Shown here: piece after piece, positions 25,401 through 38,340 of the stretch
How positions within the stretch are numbered: the stretch's first letter is position 1
Layout: every line of letters starts with the position of its first letter
Assembly: GCF_964340395.1 (NCBI RefSeq)
Contig: NC_135554.1
Span: forward strand, 8,281,475-8,345,474
From: Glandiceps talaboti
Taxonomy: Eukaryota > Hemichordata > Enteropneusta > Spengelidae
Reading direction: 5' to 3'
Length of the DNA: 64,000 nt
Position numbers and translations under genes: made by a program
The notes under the pieces: generated by a model
What the model was told of the DNA's origin: nothing
The model's input: the letters and a program-made list of their open reading frames with translations, nothing else
The model's database searches: none

Positions 25401-28400
25401 AGGTATAGACAAAGCTATGACTCTATGAGTTAAGAAGTATGATTTGGTAGAGTAGATAAGAGGTAAGGGCTGTCGTCCAATCAAAGTTAATGTCCTAAGA
25501 CATGTGTTAGGGATGCTATTATTCATCGGGGGGGGGGGGTTCCTTTGTTATGGTTTCAATGCTCCCATTGACACCTTACAATGATGAGGGTTGGGTTTAT
25601 ACAATTGTATAAGATATAGTTAAGTATTGCAAAGAAAACTATGATGTGTAATAAGCATGAGAGTAAGAAAACTAGCATGAATTAGTTTTGTACATTTGTT
25701 GATGACATGTTGAAAACATTAGACAAATGAGAAGACTTCAATTAAATCATTAGACTTAATTAATGACAAAAATAATACTAATACTTTTCAATGGCAATAG
25801 ATCATTGCAGTGTAAAGTTCTTTTTTTCCTGAAAGTGTTATTATTGGCTACTCGTAAAGATTTCTATCAAAATTGATAACTATAAAACTGTTTTTTTAAA
25901 AAGTGGATGTAGTAGGTAGAGCGCCTCTCCCTTCACACTCTCAAACAATGCAATTTGCATGACAGTAGGATGCAATACAAAATTTGATCCTCGGTGAAGG
26001 CCACATTTTAAGACAAACTTGTTTGCTGCAATTTTCATTTTTCATTTCTCAATAGTTCAACTGTTTAATTTGTCACTGGGGTTAGAGTAGATGTACATTT
26101 CAGAGATGTAATGGACTGATAGATATACATTGCACCTTGTCTTACAGTTCGTCAACTGCATCGTGAGTTTTTACGTGCAGGCTCTGATGTGATGCAAACC
26201 TTCACCATCTATGCTAGTGATGACAAGCTTGAAAACAGGGGTAACATTGACTCCAAAAGAATGACCGTAAGTTGCAGTCAGCCGCATAGAGAATACAAAC
26301 TTAAAATCAGATGATTTGAAATTCTTATCTATGCTAAAAGGATGTACTCAAATTCATGTATTTGAATTTGTATGTTTGCTTTATTGATATGATTTAGCTT
26401 GTGTACATTGTGATCTGTGTTTTGCTTGCCGTCTCACTGCACTGACAGCTTTTGATGCTGTAAACAGCAAATTATGAATTTAGCCAAGCCCCCCAATGGC
26501 AGTTACCAGATTTGTAGATATTTACATTATATTTGATGTTTGTAAATTATGTCTCATGTGTTTTTCTCAATAAGGGTACATTTACATATTGACTTCATTT
26601 GAATATAGTCAATTAGGCTGACGTACGTTATTGCTCCTCAATGTAACCAATCAGTTTGTGGTTTTTCAAACCAATCAGTTTAAGCATATGATTTACATAC
26701 CACACAAATCAGTTGCCATTGATAGTGTTATAAGAGGTCCTTAGTGAGACAACAAAACAAAATTACAGATCGCGATGTAAATAGGCCAAGATATAATACT
26801 AAGTATGTATCACACAGTAATCACAGTGTTCTCCAGTGTACATAACAGACACTTCACATCCTATTGTTCTCCCCAAGTGTAATTTGCATATTAATAGTTA
26901 TGCAAATGAGTTATTGACTTCCTAAACATATTTGACATGTTTAAATGCCCTTGGGTGAACAGTACAGCCTGCTGAAATAGTCAGATTCATGGTATTGATA
27001 TTGATTTTAAAAGTTCTTGTTGGTTTCTTGCTAAAGTACCAATTAGTGATTGGAAGATTTGTGGCTTCTCCTGTTAAATATCACAAATCTGTGTCATCTG
27101 CCATTCAGAATGACGTGATTTATCCCTCTATTTAAGGGCAGGGAGAGGGGCATTACATAATTTTATCTTTTTAAGTGTTATATGATAAATGTATATGAGC
27201 ATGCACTGAAATATGAAATACACATTTCCCAAATCATGAGTTTAATCTCATTTATGATTTAGCCCTTGAGGAGAGGCTTAGCAATTAATCTAGTGTATAC
27301 AAAAAGTATTGGCACTAGCATGATGACATTAACAATAATGCTGGTAGTAAATATCTACATTTTTACTAAGAACATTCTGAATTCATTTATTTTGTGGAAG
27401 TACCAGTATTGTGCTTTTAACTATTGATATTTATAGGGGCTTTGCAACAGTGTATAAAGTACATTTTAACAAACTACTGGTATGTATGGACATGAAACTA
27501 GCTATATACCTTAACTAGCATACGTTTTATCTATGTACCTAGAAGAACTACCATATATTTAACTATGTATCTAGGACAACTAGCATATGTTTTATCTATG
27601 TACCTAGGGGAACTAGCATACGTTTTATCTAATAGTACCTGGGGGAACTAGCATATTATAATATACTTGTCTATAGATCTTAACTCTTCCAGTACATTTA
27701 ACCTACTTAACTAAGGGAACTACATGTATTTTGTGCAATGGAGTATATCATATATACTTACCTAGGGGAAGAAAGCATATCTACTTTGGCTAACTTTGGA
27801 GGTCAACAGAGCATTTTACTGGCCACCCTGAACAATAATTCAATTTTTACATTTTAAAAATAAAACACACTTTGGAGGAAAGCAGACATAGAGTAATATT
27901 TTGTTTTCTGTAGGGTGGCGCTGTGAACAATGAGGCATGCTTAATAGCCAGAGGAGTTGCATCCGAGGGAGGTGCTCTAGTGGCTGGAGATGTGTCCCAG
28001 ACCCCTACCTACCTGAGTGGCAAGGGAAAAGAGCATACACAGGGAGAATTCCGTAAACAAATAAAAGTATTCAAGGATAATGATGTCGATTTCATGATCG
28101 CTGAGGTAAGAATCTCACCTTGTTTGTCTTTTGTTGAGATATTTTTTATTTTGAGGCCAACAATTTCTGTTAAAATTTGGAAAATAGATAAAATTTATAG
28201 GATAAATATCTGTAAAATGTCTTTTGTTGTAGTATTTTGAGCATGTAGAAGAAGCTGAGTGGGCTATTGAAGTATGTAAGGAGATAAGCAAACCAGTGGC
28301 TTGTTCACTATGTATTGGACCTGATGGAGATTTGCATGGTGTTTCAACTGGCGAATGTGCTGTCAGGATGGTCAAAGCTGGTAAGGAATTGATACAAGTA

Positions 28401-29858
28401 AACATATTTACAAGGATGTCTCTTAAATGAAGGCCCGATGACACATATTTGGAGCTGTATCCACAATAACAATTCTGTGTCATTTGTTTTGCATTTCAGG
28501 AGCTGATATTGTGGGAGTCAATTGTCATTTTGACCCAACTATAAGTTTAGCAACCGTCCATAAAATGAAAGAGGCTTTGAAAGCTGCTGGCCTCCAAGCT
28601 CACCTTATGATCCAGCCATTGGGGTACCGTACTCCTGATGCCTCTAAACAGGGTTTCATTGATCTACCTGAGTTCCCATTTGGTGAGTTGAATATCGTAA
28701 TTTGTTGCACACCGTATGTAGAGTACACTAAACATGAGTTCCCATTTTATGTGTTGACATTTAAAGCCTGGCATATACATAGGAAGAGAATTAGAAGAAC
28801 TTGTGAAAGAATCTGAAAATAAAATAAAACAATTTTAACACCCTTCCAGTAGGAAATAAAGTTCAAAGAAATTATAACTGATAAAGAAATATTTCCATAG
28901 CTCCAAGCCAATATATTAATATACAGCAATTCAATGAGTCAAGTCCACCTCAAAGTTTCATTGTTCAGATTGCATACAACAGTATTTTTGTAATGATCTG
29001 GTACTCATTTGTTTTCTAGTTTAGTGTGTGCTTTGCTATTAGTTGCTAGGTAATTCAGTTTAATTTTGTTATTTATTGTTTTTGCTTTTGTAATCCCTAT
29101 ATGTACTAGATAAATAAATAAATGAATAGGGTTTTATTGATCTTACTGAGTTAATTCACATTTCATCAGTTGAGGTAAATTTTGCAAACTAAATTTAGGT
29201 CCATCGATCTCTCGCAGTTTCCATTTGGTCTAGTATTACATTGTTTCATAATTTTGCATGTAATCCAAACTCAGTTTCATTTAGTTTCCATTTGAGAGTC
29301 AAGTTTCATCACTTGGCGCACATGTACAAAATGGCATTTCATTAATTTGTAGATTACATGTGTATCTGTCTAGTATCCTTTGTATTAAATTATGCTTTAG
29401 TATATCACCCAAGGCAGTCCTTTGGATAGGCTCCACAAAACTAGTAATGTAGGGCATTCCTATCTCCACCATACAGTGGAAATGTTATAGAGGTTCACCC
29501 ATGTAGTAATAGAAGTAGTTTTCGTCGTCGTCGTCGTTGTAGTAGCAGTAGTAGTTCATTTATTAATGTGACTTGCAACTCAAAGAATTGCCCAACCAAT
29601 GGACTTATAAGTCATCAATAAATACACATTATAGTTACAGTAGGTTGAGAGCACAAAAAAACAAAGAAATACAGGTATAAACGGATAAAAACAAATCAAT
29701 TTAAACATACAATAGCTCTCTCCATGACTGTTTTACAATGTATGAGTACAATTTCCTAAATTATATCTGACCCAAATAAGATTATTATTATTTTGTAAAA
29801 TCCTTGTCAAATGACTCTGCCACTGCGGTATAGAGCACTGTCTTAGCAGATTGATACT

Positions 29859-29939
<81 letters not shown>

Positions 29940-32900
29940 CTGTCTGTCTGTCTGTCTGTGTCTGTGTCTGTGTGTGTCTGTGTGTCTGTCTGTGTGTCTG
30001 TGTCTCTGTGTCTCTGTGTGTCTGTGTCTCTGTGTGTCTCCAAGTATGTATTTATGTATTCATTAAAGTCATGAAACGTCATTACCACAAAAATTGTAAA
30101 TTGTAATATCACAAGTCTCAAGTTACAGATAAAAAAATGATGAAAGAAATTTGCACCTACAGCGACACACTCAACCCTGTCAGGAATATCGACCTGGATA
30201 TTTATCCTGATATTTGCTTGTGTCCGTGTGTCTGTATATGTCTGTATGTATGTATGTATGTATGTATGTATGTATGTATGTATGTATGTATGTATGTATG
30301 CATGCATGCATGCATATATGCATGTATGCATGTATGTATGGATGTATGTGTGTATGTATGTATGTGTCTTTGTCTGTGTCTGTGTCTGTGTGCTCACATG
30401 CATTTAACTAGTTTGGGATAACTATCCAAATTGCGATAATTTTTTGGTAACCTGACTGGGATAAATTACACTAAAGTCATATGCACAGAAGAATATTCGA
30501 CATGGTGCATGTGCATGTGGAACAAGTATGAAAAACGCTTTCTACTCTCAATTGCAAAGACCTACATTATAAGAAGTTAGTGGTCGGACATAGGTTGTCC
30601 AGGACATTTTTTTCAGCACGAGTTTTAGAAGAATATTAATCCGAATTAATTTTATTTAATTCTATCCTGGCATCATTTCTGGTCTGCGCAATAGATGTTT
30701 TTGGCTTTCAATCATGCCAAAAAATCTATTGTGCAATCAATGCTAGAATCACTTTCATTTTCAAAAATGCCAATCATGATACATAATTACATAGTTGGTC
30801 TTCAGATAGAAATTTTTAAGTTTCAATTGTACATTTTTCGAGTTCATGTTAGACCTTTTCAGAAAATAATTATGCCAAACAAAAAAAACACTAAGTGATA
30901 ATGTCTTGTCCATAGCTCACAAACAAAAAACAACAAACAAATTTGGACACAAAAAAACATTTAACAATCTAATATCACAAATATATAATTATTTGCCAAA
31001 GAATCAAGGGGCTGATGACATATACTAAAATACTCATATACTAAAATTCCTAGCTGCATATGCCCCATATCTCTCCTTAAATAAATATACAATCAGATGC
31101 TGGAATTGACATTTTTGTTTCCATATTATAACCCAAACCAGGGCTATACAATACTTAGTAATATTGATGGGTAGATTTGTGGTCCCAACCATTTACTGGA
31201 ACATCAATTTGCAAGGGACATGCAGTGTTTGGTATGCCATAGTGTATGTTATTCCCCCATTCCAGTAATCAACACTAGAGGGTGCTATATTCTCCACTTC
31301 CGGTGTTGCATTGTACAGTGGGCAATTGAGCCAGTGGTCCCAGAGCTATCGTAAGATAGCACACAAGTTGAATGGTCATAAAACTGATATAATGATTAAA
31401 CTACATTGAACACTTCTTACATTTGGAAATGTATTGTGTAAGAGAACCAAAAGCCATAATGTGTGACAGATATCCACCTTGAAAAATCAAGCAAGGATTA
31501 CCAAATAGTAAATGGGGCTTAAAAGTGTTGGAGGTAGAGGTATACCAGAAATCAGACAACATCTACAAGCTTTAGTGTAATGCAAGTCTGTAAAATATTA
31601 GTCTCGTTCCAATATGATACCATTATAATTTACACCTCCGTGGTTTAGTTAGAAACCACGTTGGCATCCAAACTAAATTTGTAGTAAAATATTGAATAAT
31701 AACAAGGCTTTAATACTTGTCAGAATGATTAGATACTGGTCCAGGACCTTCTGTGGGTAGTGAAAATGTGAAATGTACCTGTATTGTTGATAGTTTGATA
31801 GTTTGGAGTAAATGTGCCAAAAGCAGCAGCCCATGTAGTCTGTAAGGTACGTTGTGACAAGGCGCCCTCACACAACCCCCTCCCAGAGAGGAGAGGTGAG
31901 AGCAGAAGACACGACGTATCTTACAGTCTATGGCCCATGAAGAAACACCACACTTAAACCCTGTGTCCATTGTGATTTATGAGAGGCTTGATTTTATGAC
32001 GTTAGAGACAATGCCAAAGGTCACCTTATACGACTTGTTTAGTTTTTTATCATGGTAATATCTGTTATGAATCATTTCATCTTAATTTGACTGCAAGTTA
32101 TTTTTTAGTGTCATATTTTTCAAAATGATCTTTCTACAGCTTTGGAACCACGTGTCTGCACCCGTTGGGAAATTCAGAGATACGCCCGTGAGGCTTACGA
32201 CATGGGTGTCCGTTACATTGGTGGATGTTGTGGATTTGAACCGTATCACATTAGAGCCATCTCTGAAGAACTGGCACCAGAAAGAGGTTTCTTGCCCGAG
32301 GGTTCTAAGAAGCACGGTCAGTGGGGTGATGGTCTTAGACTACATACCAAACCATGGGTTAGAGCAAGGTATGAACAATTGTGAAATGCAATGTCGGCGT
32401 GGCAATTAAATTAGCATGCACATTTTGATAATTCAAAGAAAGTCGAGACTATCATGCCATAAGACACTTCTTAGAACAAACAGGCAAGATTATTTACTAC
32501 ACAACACTACTTTCAATTACTGTGACAATTTCACACCTAAAATGCTAATATTAAACAGTAAAATGTAGTTGTGAGAGAGCTCTGGTAGTCTTAGATTGAA
32601 AGATATGTAAGCGAAGCGCCACCCTCAATGGTCATGAAAGGGTTTGACGTATGCATGAGGGCGCCCCAACAGGGTGTACCTTACACTGCTGCTCGTGGTC
32701 TGAGGTTAGGATCTATATTAGTCTCTGCTACCTGAGTAAGAGCTTCATCTTCATTTTGTCATCTTAATAAATATTGATAATTTTATCTTGGAGTTCATTG
32801 TCCAAATCTGATAAATTTATAAATATCTCCATGAATTTTTTTTTATGAGAAAATAAAAGTGATTTGTCAAAATTATTGTTTGAAATGTCTGTTTGAAATA

Positions 32901-33622
32901 TGCTACCCATTTTGATCAACTACGTGTAGCTATGTAGAAATTGTAAGTGTCTATTGCAATTGTAGACTGTTACATACAGTAACTCTGATGTGGATGAAGC
33001 TCTTACTCAGGTAGCAGAGACTAGTATATACCCTAACCTCAGACCACTAGCAGTAGCGTAAGGTACACCCTGTTGGGGCGCCCTCATGCATCAGTCAAAC
33101 CCTTTCATGACCATTGAGGGTGGAGCTACGCTTACATATCTTTAAATCTAAGACTACCAAAGCTCTCTCACAACTACATTTTACTGTTTAATGCATGCAG
33201 TTTAGGTGTGAAATTGTCATAGTAATCGAAAGTAGTGTTGTGTAGTAAATAATCTTGCCTGCGCTTGTTCTAAGAAGTGTCTTATGGCATGATAGTCTCG
33301 AGTAGTCTGCAAGATAGGTATTGTGCTACCCTATCAGCCAGCTGGCTGAAAGACACATTGTCAAGCATATCTTAGTCTCAGTCTCCAACTACGTACAAAA
33401 GACAAGAGTGGTTTGATAACGTTTGCATTCTGTTTGATATTCAGAGCACGTCGCAGTTACTGGGAGAAGCTGAACCCTGGCACTGGTCGGCCATATTCTA
33501 CCAGTTTGTCCAAACCAGACAGCTGGGGAGTTACTGTTGGTAGTAAGGATCTAGTACAGCAGAGTGAGAAGACAACAGATGAGCAGCTAAAAACACTCTT
33601 CCAACACTCTCAAGAGTATTAA
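19448..33622 (+). CDS. BHMT: Betaine-homocysteine S-methyltransferase, copy 1
   Basis: Transfers a methyl group from betaine to homocysteine, giving methionine and dimethylglycine, in the cytosol; zinc-dependent. Eight exons: 19448-19477, 25080-25218, 26148-26266, 27914-28105, 28233-28380, 28500-28682, 32140-32368, 33445-33622. All are GT-AG with matching phases, giving 405 aa (human BHMT has 406). Family motifs: [65 protein letters not shown] tail [10 protein letters not shown]. The three zinc cysteines are present (about C218, C300, C301). The start is set by an in-phase ATG with a GTGAGT donor; [10 protein letters not shown] resembles the lysine-rich N-terminus of known BHMTs. Intron 1 is 5.6 kb and full of transposons. 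One oddity: AGDVSQTP where the family has AGGVSQTP (D122). A second copy lies 20 kb downstream on the same strand. Exons 2-8 are certain; exon 1 is likely. Confidence 0.93.
19746..21144. repeat. Dispersed element of ~145 bp tandem units, copy B
   Basis: Same architecture and orientation as 6458-7715: opening CATAAGGGTACGAGAGGT (hairpin now mutated), a TGTC tract, GTCATCATTTTCTAAAATTCGGCTGGC, about eight ~145 bp units and closing CTTACGGGAGG (21134-21144). It sits in intron 1 of BHMT copy 1. Most units keep an exact ATTTGCAT followed by AATTAAT. Confidence 0.8.
21266..21640. mobile_element. MITE with 55 bp terminal inverted repeats
   Basis: The left end (21266-21320, starting CTAGTTCCATGACGGACAGT) and right end (21587-21640) are inverted copies differing by one substitution and one base of length. 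The interior is 266 bp with no ORF of note. A CTAG at both edges may be a palindromic target duplication, leaving TTCCATGAC as the true terminus. This is a non-autonomous DNA transposon by structure; its superfamily is not assigned. Confidence 0.8.
27480..27790. repeat. ~40 bp minisatellite in BHMT copy 1 intron 3
   Basis: Diverged tandem units built on CTATGTACCTAGGGGAACTAGCATATGTTTTAT. The same array lies at the same place in copy 2 (56325-56630), so it predates the gene duplication. Confidence 0.8.
29813..30375. repeat. Dispersed repeat plus (AT)n, (TGTC)n and (ATGT)n microsatellites
   Basis: A ~50 bp segment at 29813-29863 (core CTCTGCCACTGCGGTATAGA) runs directly into (AT)n (29863-29917), then (GT)n/(TGTC)n to about 30040. 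(ATGT)n follows at 30240-30375. All of it is in intron 6 of BHMT copy 1. The rest of that 3.4 kb intron shows no gene. Confidence 0.9.
32443..33301. repeat. Inverted duplication in BHMT copy 1 intron 7
   Basis: Arms 32443-32749 and 32993-33301 are inverted copies of each other over about 307 bp, separated by 243 bp. The right arm has an orthologous counterpart in the same intron of copy 2 (about 59036-59290); the left arm does not. The left arm is therefore an added inverted copy, or was lost from copy 2. Confidence 0.85.
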
Positions 33623-34347
33623 AATCATCAAAGTTGAGGATTCCAAGGCTACAAAAACAATTAATAATACTGTACTAGAGTAGGGAGTTGTTTGAAAATG
33701 TTGTGCTCAGAAACTGCAAGAGGTTGACACTGTACAAAACTAAAGGGTTCACAATCATTTTGTATACAATGTATTTGAAGAAGAAATTTAAAACATCGAT
33801 TTTGCATTCCTCGCGAAATGATGGCCACAGAGACTTGTGGACTTCTCTTTAGTACATAATTGTGGTATACACTTCCATATGCAGTGTCAATTTGCTCAAT
33901 GTGTTTGTTTCTACCCTTCGGTGTTGCACAGAAAATTGTATTTTTCTTTCTCCGAATGCATACTGTGTCATTGTTCCGGTAGGTTTGTCTCGTTTCCAGT
34001 AACATCCAAGTTCAGTGTAAAATCATATTGAGTTGATTGTCTCAAAGTTTCATCCTGCAATCTGGCAAATTTCGACTAAAGTTCAATGCAGTGGCAATAG
34101 ACAGAATATGGCAACCTTTAGTCATGTGTTATTCTATGGAATGTACATGTTGTGTGTAGATAATGCTGCTGTTAAGCTTTCCACATTGTTGCCAATCTAT
34201 TTATAGTAAAAGAATTCAAATTAAAATGCCTCATAATTTAAACTTTGCTGTCGTGATAATATTCAGATAATCCTCTAGAGTCACTGCCATACAAAATGTG
34301 TATTTTTGTTAATAATACTACTCTACAATATACTTGTATCTGTTAAA

Positions 34348-34353
34348 AATAAA
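34348..34353 (+). promoter_or_regulatory. Poly(A) signal of BHMT copy 1
   Basis: AATAAA followed by GCATTATTA, about 725 bp after the stop codon. The identical context closes copy 2 (59777-59782), where the 3' untranslated region is shorter because roughly 550 bp (33740-34295) is absent. Confidence 0.6.
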
Positions 34354-34910
34354 GCATTATTATTTGGGGTTTTAAAACAGACTTGTGACTTGCACTGTTC
34401 AAGTGTATGTTGTGATATGTCAATATGTTGATTGAGAGTGGTTGATCCCCCCCCCCCCTATAGCAAGGAGAACAGGTATGTGTGTTGGGATAGGGAAGAT
34501 GGGTGGTGGGGTTGAATCGAAAGGAGCTTTTAATTTTAGTATTTTGCACTTTTGTTATATGGATGACTGATAGCCATTCAAACTTAGAGATAAAGATTGT
34601 TGCTATTGGCATTCCTGTATCACTTGCTAAACATGAGTTATCTGTCACAAGTTATAGAAGCCTGCACAGCAAGAAATCTTGCAATCGTAATAACCGCAAA
34701 CAGGAAGTTCTGAGCATTGAGTAGAGTGGCCATAGCTTTACCTGTGATTTTATCATATCGAGCATGTACTTAACCCCACTGTTAAATTCATTTGATGTGA
34801 GAATCATATGCGTGTCCCACAACTTTAGCTTCATAAGTGTCATAAACATGAAAACCTGCAGTACATACCAAGTCTGTTAAGTTCCAAGTACTACTGTGCC
34901 AAGAGTTCAT

Positions 34911-35629
34911 AGTATAGTATAGTATAGTATAGTATAGTATAGTATAGTATAGTATAGTATAGTATAGTATAGTATAGTATAGTATGGTATAGTATAGTAT
35001 GGTATGGTACGGTACGGTACAGTACAGTACAGTACAGTACAGTATAGTATAGTATAGTATACTATACAATAGTACAGTATAGTATAGTATAGTATAGTAT
35101 AGTATAGTACAGTACAGTATAGTATAGTATAGTATAGTATAGTATAGTATAGTATAGTATAGTATAGTATAGTATAGTATAGTATAGTATAGTATAGTAT
35201 AGTACGTACAGTATAGTATAGTATACTATACTATAGTATAGTATAGTATAGTATAGTATAGTATAGTATAGTATAGTACAGTACAGTATAGTATAGTATA
35301 GTATAGTATACTATAGTATAGTATAGTACAGTATAGTATAGTATACTATAGTACGTACAGTATAGTATAGTATAGTATAGTACAGTATAGTATAGTATAG
35401 TATAGTATAGTATAGTATAGTATAGTATAGTACAGTACAGTATAGTATACTATAGTATACTATAGTATACTATAGTATAGTATAGTATAGTACAGTATAG
35501 TATAGTATAGTATACTATAGTACGTACAGTATAGTATAGTATAGTATAGTACAGTATAGTATAGTATAGTATAGTATAGTATAGTATAGTATAGTATAGT
35601 ATAGTATAGTATAGTATAGTATAGTATAG
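34911..35629. repeat. (AGTAT)n pentanucleotide array
   Basis: 719 bp of AGTAT units with AGTAC variants and several places where the phase inverts (GTATACTATAC), making local palindromes. It separates BHMT copy 1 from the inverted duplication. Confidence 0.97.
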
Positions 35630-35750
35630 GATATTTTATTTGACATGAAATAATGTGATAATGATAAGTGTTTTGTCACCACTCGTCTTCGAAGTGTATA
35701 GTTTAGTCAGTCTAGCGGAAATTTAGGTTGAACCTCCACATGATTGCAGA

Positions 35751-37298
35751 AATATCATTTGTTCAAAAACCAATGCAAGTAATGAACAGAAAAGCAAGTA
35801 ATGTCTATAGGTAGGTCTGAAGGTCATGAATTACTTTTGAGTCACTATATGATTGTACAAACATTCCTATTGAATTTAAACAGACTTAATGTGTGTAATT
35901 TAATCACTTTAGTTAAGGTTACAGATTACATGTAACTGACAATAAGTATACATTTTTATGAACGCCCATGTGAGTACTTGACTACCTTCCTGTCATTATT
36001 AAATATTTCCCTTGTTTGATAAACGTACATGTTAAACAAGTGTTAATTTGTGTAATTAAAATATGAAACAATATATTAGTAATCCTACATATTTTCTGTT
36101 CATAAATAGTTATTGACGTTCGATTTTAAGTGAACTTTTCAATCATCAAACCACTCCAAAGTAAGCTAAACAATAGTAATGCATATTACATGTAATGTAC
36201 AATAAGTATACATATTTTTGAATACCACTGTGAGTAGTATGTCTGACAATAGGTATTGTAGTACTTGAATACATCCCTTTCATCATCAAATACCTCCCTT
36301 GTTAGATAACTATGCATAATAAAACAATATAGATAAAACAAAGGTATTAATATTTAATGGAAATAATAGATCATTAAAACATCAATTGGATACCGAGATC
36401 GTACATAGTTATAAGTATGTAGGGATAAAATTTTAACCCAATGGTAAGTTTGATTGAGCAAAGAGCAAACTTTATAAAAAGGCAACAAAGGCGTTCTACT
36501 CTATATGTTAGAAAATTAATCACTTCTTCCACTAATATAAACATTCCAAAAAGGGACAGAAACACAGTCAGAAATCGGGTTGATTTCTTTCTGTCTGCTT
36601 GTTCTGGTTGATTTGCAATCAGACAGAAAGAATTCCAGGCCGAAATTCGGTCTGCCTGACTGGACAGACATAGGGGTAGTAATAAATCTTTCGAAGGCTT
36701 TCTGCTTGTTCGGGTTGCTTTTCAATCAGAAAGAACGAATTTCAACCCAAAATTAACTGCCTTTCTTTCTGTCTGCTTGTTCGGGTTGCTCGTCAATCAG
36801 AAAGAACGAATTTCAACTCGAAATTCGGTCTGTCTGTTTGAAGAGACACAGGGGTAGTTCACTGTCTTTCTTTCTGTCTGCCTGTTCGGCTAGTCAATCA
36901 GAAAGAATGAATTTCAACCCGAAATTCGGTCTGACTGTCTGTTTGAAGAGACACAGAGGTAGTTCACTGCCTTTCTTTCTGTGTGCTTGTTCATGTTGCT
37001 AATCAATCAGAAAGAATGAATTTCAACCCGAAATTAGGTCTTTCTGATTGAAAACACATAGGGGTAGTTCACTGCCTTTCTTTCTTTCTGTCTGCTTGTT
37101 CGGGTTGCTCGTCAATCAGAAAGAACGAATTTCAACTCGAAATTCGGTCTGTCTGTTTGAAGAGACACAGGGGTTTTAACCCTACCCCTAACCGGTCATG
37201 CCTTGTGCCATTCCACTGCGCATGTGCAGGTCTAATATGGGTTCTGGGTCTGACAACGTTGACTGCACACCCGTACCACAGCTTGTTGCTAGTGCCCC
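35751..37298. repeat. Left arm of a large imperfect inverted duplication
   Basis: The segment from AAATATCATTTGTTCAAAAACC to CCACAGCTTGTTGCTAGTGC reappears reverse-complemented at 50305-52340. It holds a LINE fragment (36330-36560) and a ~105 bp minisatellite (about 36560-37170). The minisatellite units contain CAGAAAGAACGAATTTCAAC and GAAATTCGGTCTGTCTGTTT. Compared with the right arm it lacks about 370 bp and 400 bp of internal sequence. Confidence 0.85.
36330..36560 (+). pseudogene. LINE reverse transcriptase fragment (left arm)
   Basis: The + strand translates with stops to a thumb-region RT motif around SYKYVGIKF and NGKFD. The same segment, less decayed, is on the - strand at 50790-51350. 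It is truncated where the minisatellite begins. Confidence 0.6.
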
Positions 37299-37601
37299 AC
37301 ACAGGGGTGGTTCACTGCCTTTCTTTCTGTCTGCCTGTTCGGGTTGCTAGTCAATCATAAAGAACTAATTTTAACCCGAAATTCGTTTTTTCTGAAAACC
37401 GAATTTCTAACCGAAATTCGATCTGTTTGATTGAAAAGTCATAGGGGTAGCTATTTGCCTTTCTTTTTGTTTGCTTGTTCGGCCGGGTTACACTTCAATG
37501 AAATAAATAGAATAAACCTGACGCTCAGACCACTAAAGAAAGCGATTGACAACACAATAGACAATAGAGTGGGAACAAATACATTGTTTTGTCCATACAC
37601 G

Positions 37602-37605
37602 TTAC
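37602..37605. repeat. Target site duplication, left (TTAC)
   Basis: TTAC directly precedes the 5' LTR, and TTAC at 50050-50053 directly follows the 3' LTR. A 4 bp duplication fits a Ty3/Gypsy integrase. Confidence 0.8.
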
Positions 37606-38319
37606 TGTTACGAGTCACAAAATAAACATTTAAGATTTGATAATTCCTCTGTTGACAAAAGACACAAGTGATAAGGTCACATTGATTAATGAGACAGAGC
37701 CGGGTCAAGTAATGTTATTCTATCCTAATGAGTAGAGGTCACATGTCATCTTAGAGTGATAAATTGTGTCCCAATTGAATCAACAGCTGTCTAGCTAGAA
37801 TTATTTAGCACGGGTCAATAAACTGGCTATTGCTGAATTGAATTAATTATATTAATAAACATTTACTAAATAAGGTTAAGAGAGAATCTTTTGTTGTAAA
37901 CAATTTGTTTGTTAACCATATTTGTAATACGGAATGAACGATGTTTTAAATAAAAATGTTGATGACGTATGCGTTTGAAGTAGCTGTGGAATTCGCTATT
38001 CCGGAGATTAAGTGAGTTGGCGACTGAAGTGAAGAGCGATACCAGCGGGTTCTTGAGAAATTGTGAGCTGAGCTGAAATTACTTGAAAGAACTTTGACAA
38101 TTAACTGTAATTGACTGGAACTGAGGCGAATAGCTCCCTATGCTGCAAATCGTATAAGTCATTCAACACAAAAGTAATATTTGTGTCCTTGTGAGTTTCT
38201 TCTTTTTACAGAGCACTGTTTCGTGAAATCGGTACCTCTCAGATTGCTATCCGGGCGAGTCCAAAGTTTACCGCTGAATACGGGTCAACGTTGCAGCTAC
38301 CAAATTCAGCGTTGTAACA
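37606..38319 (+). repeat. 5' LTR
   Basis: 714 bp bounded by TG...CA, matching 49336-50049 over its full length as far as could be read. A TATA-like TTTTAAATAAAAATG lies at about 37945 and AATAAA-type strings at about 37817 and 37854 are possible poly(A) signals. The U3/R/U5 borders cannot be set from sequence alone. A short open frame inside (38181-38369) has no ATG and is not a gene. Confidence 0.95.
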
Positions 38320-38320
38320 C

Positions 38321-38340
38321 TGGTGTAAAATCCGGGCTGG
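38321..38340 (+). promoter_or_regulatory. Putative primer-binding site
   Basis: TGGTGTAAAATCCGGGCTGG starts one base after the 5' LTR and begins with TGG, the complement of a tRNA CCA end. The tRNA species was not identified. A strong splice donor (GTAAGT, 38389-38394) follows before gag and could serve spliced envelope mRNAs. Confidence 0.6.

Noticed and set aside
28484-28816. Single long ORF reading through BHMT exon 6
   Set aside because: Only 28500-28682 is exon; the rest is intron read-through past a good GTGAGT donor.
34911-35629. CRISPR-like or satellite array with spacers
   Set aside because: It is a simple pentanucleotide repeat without unique spacers, in a eukaryotic setting.
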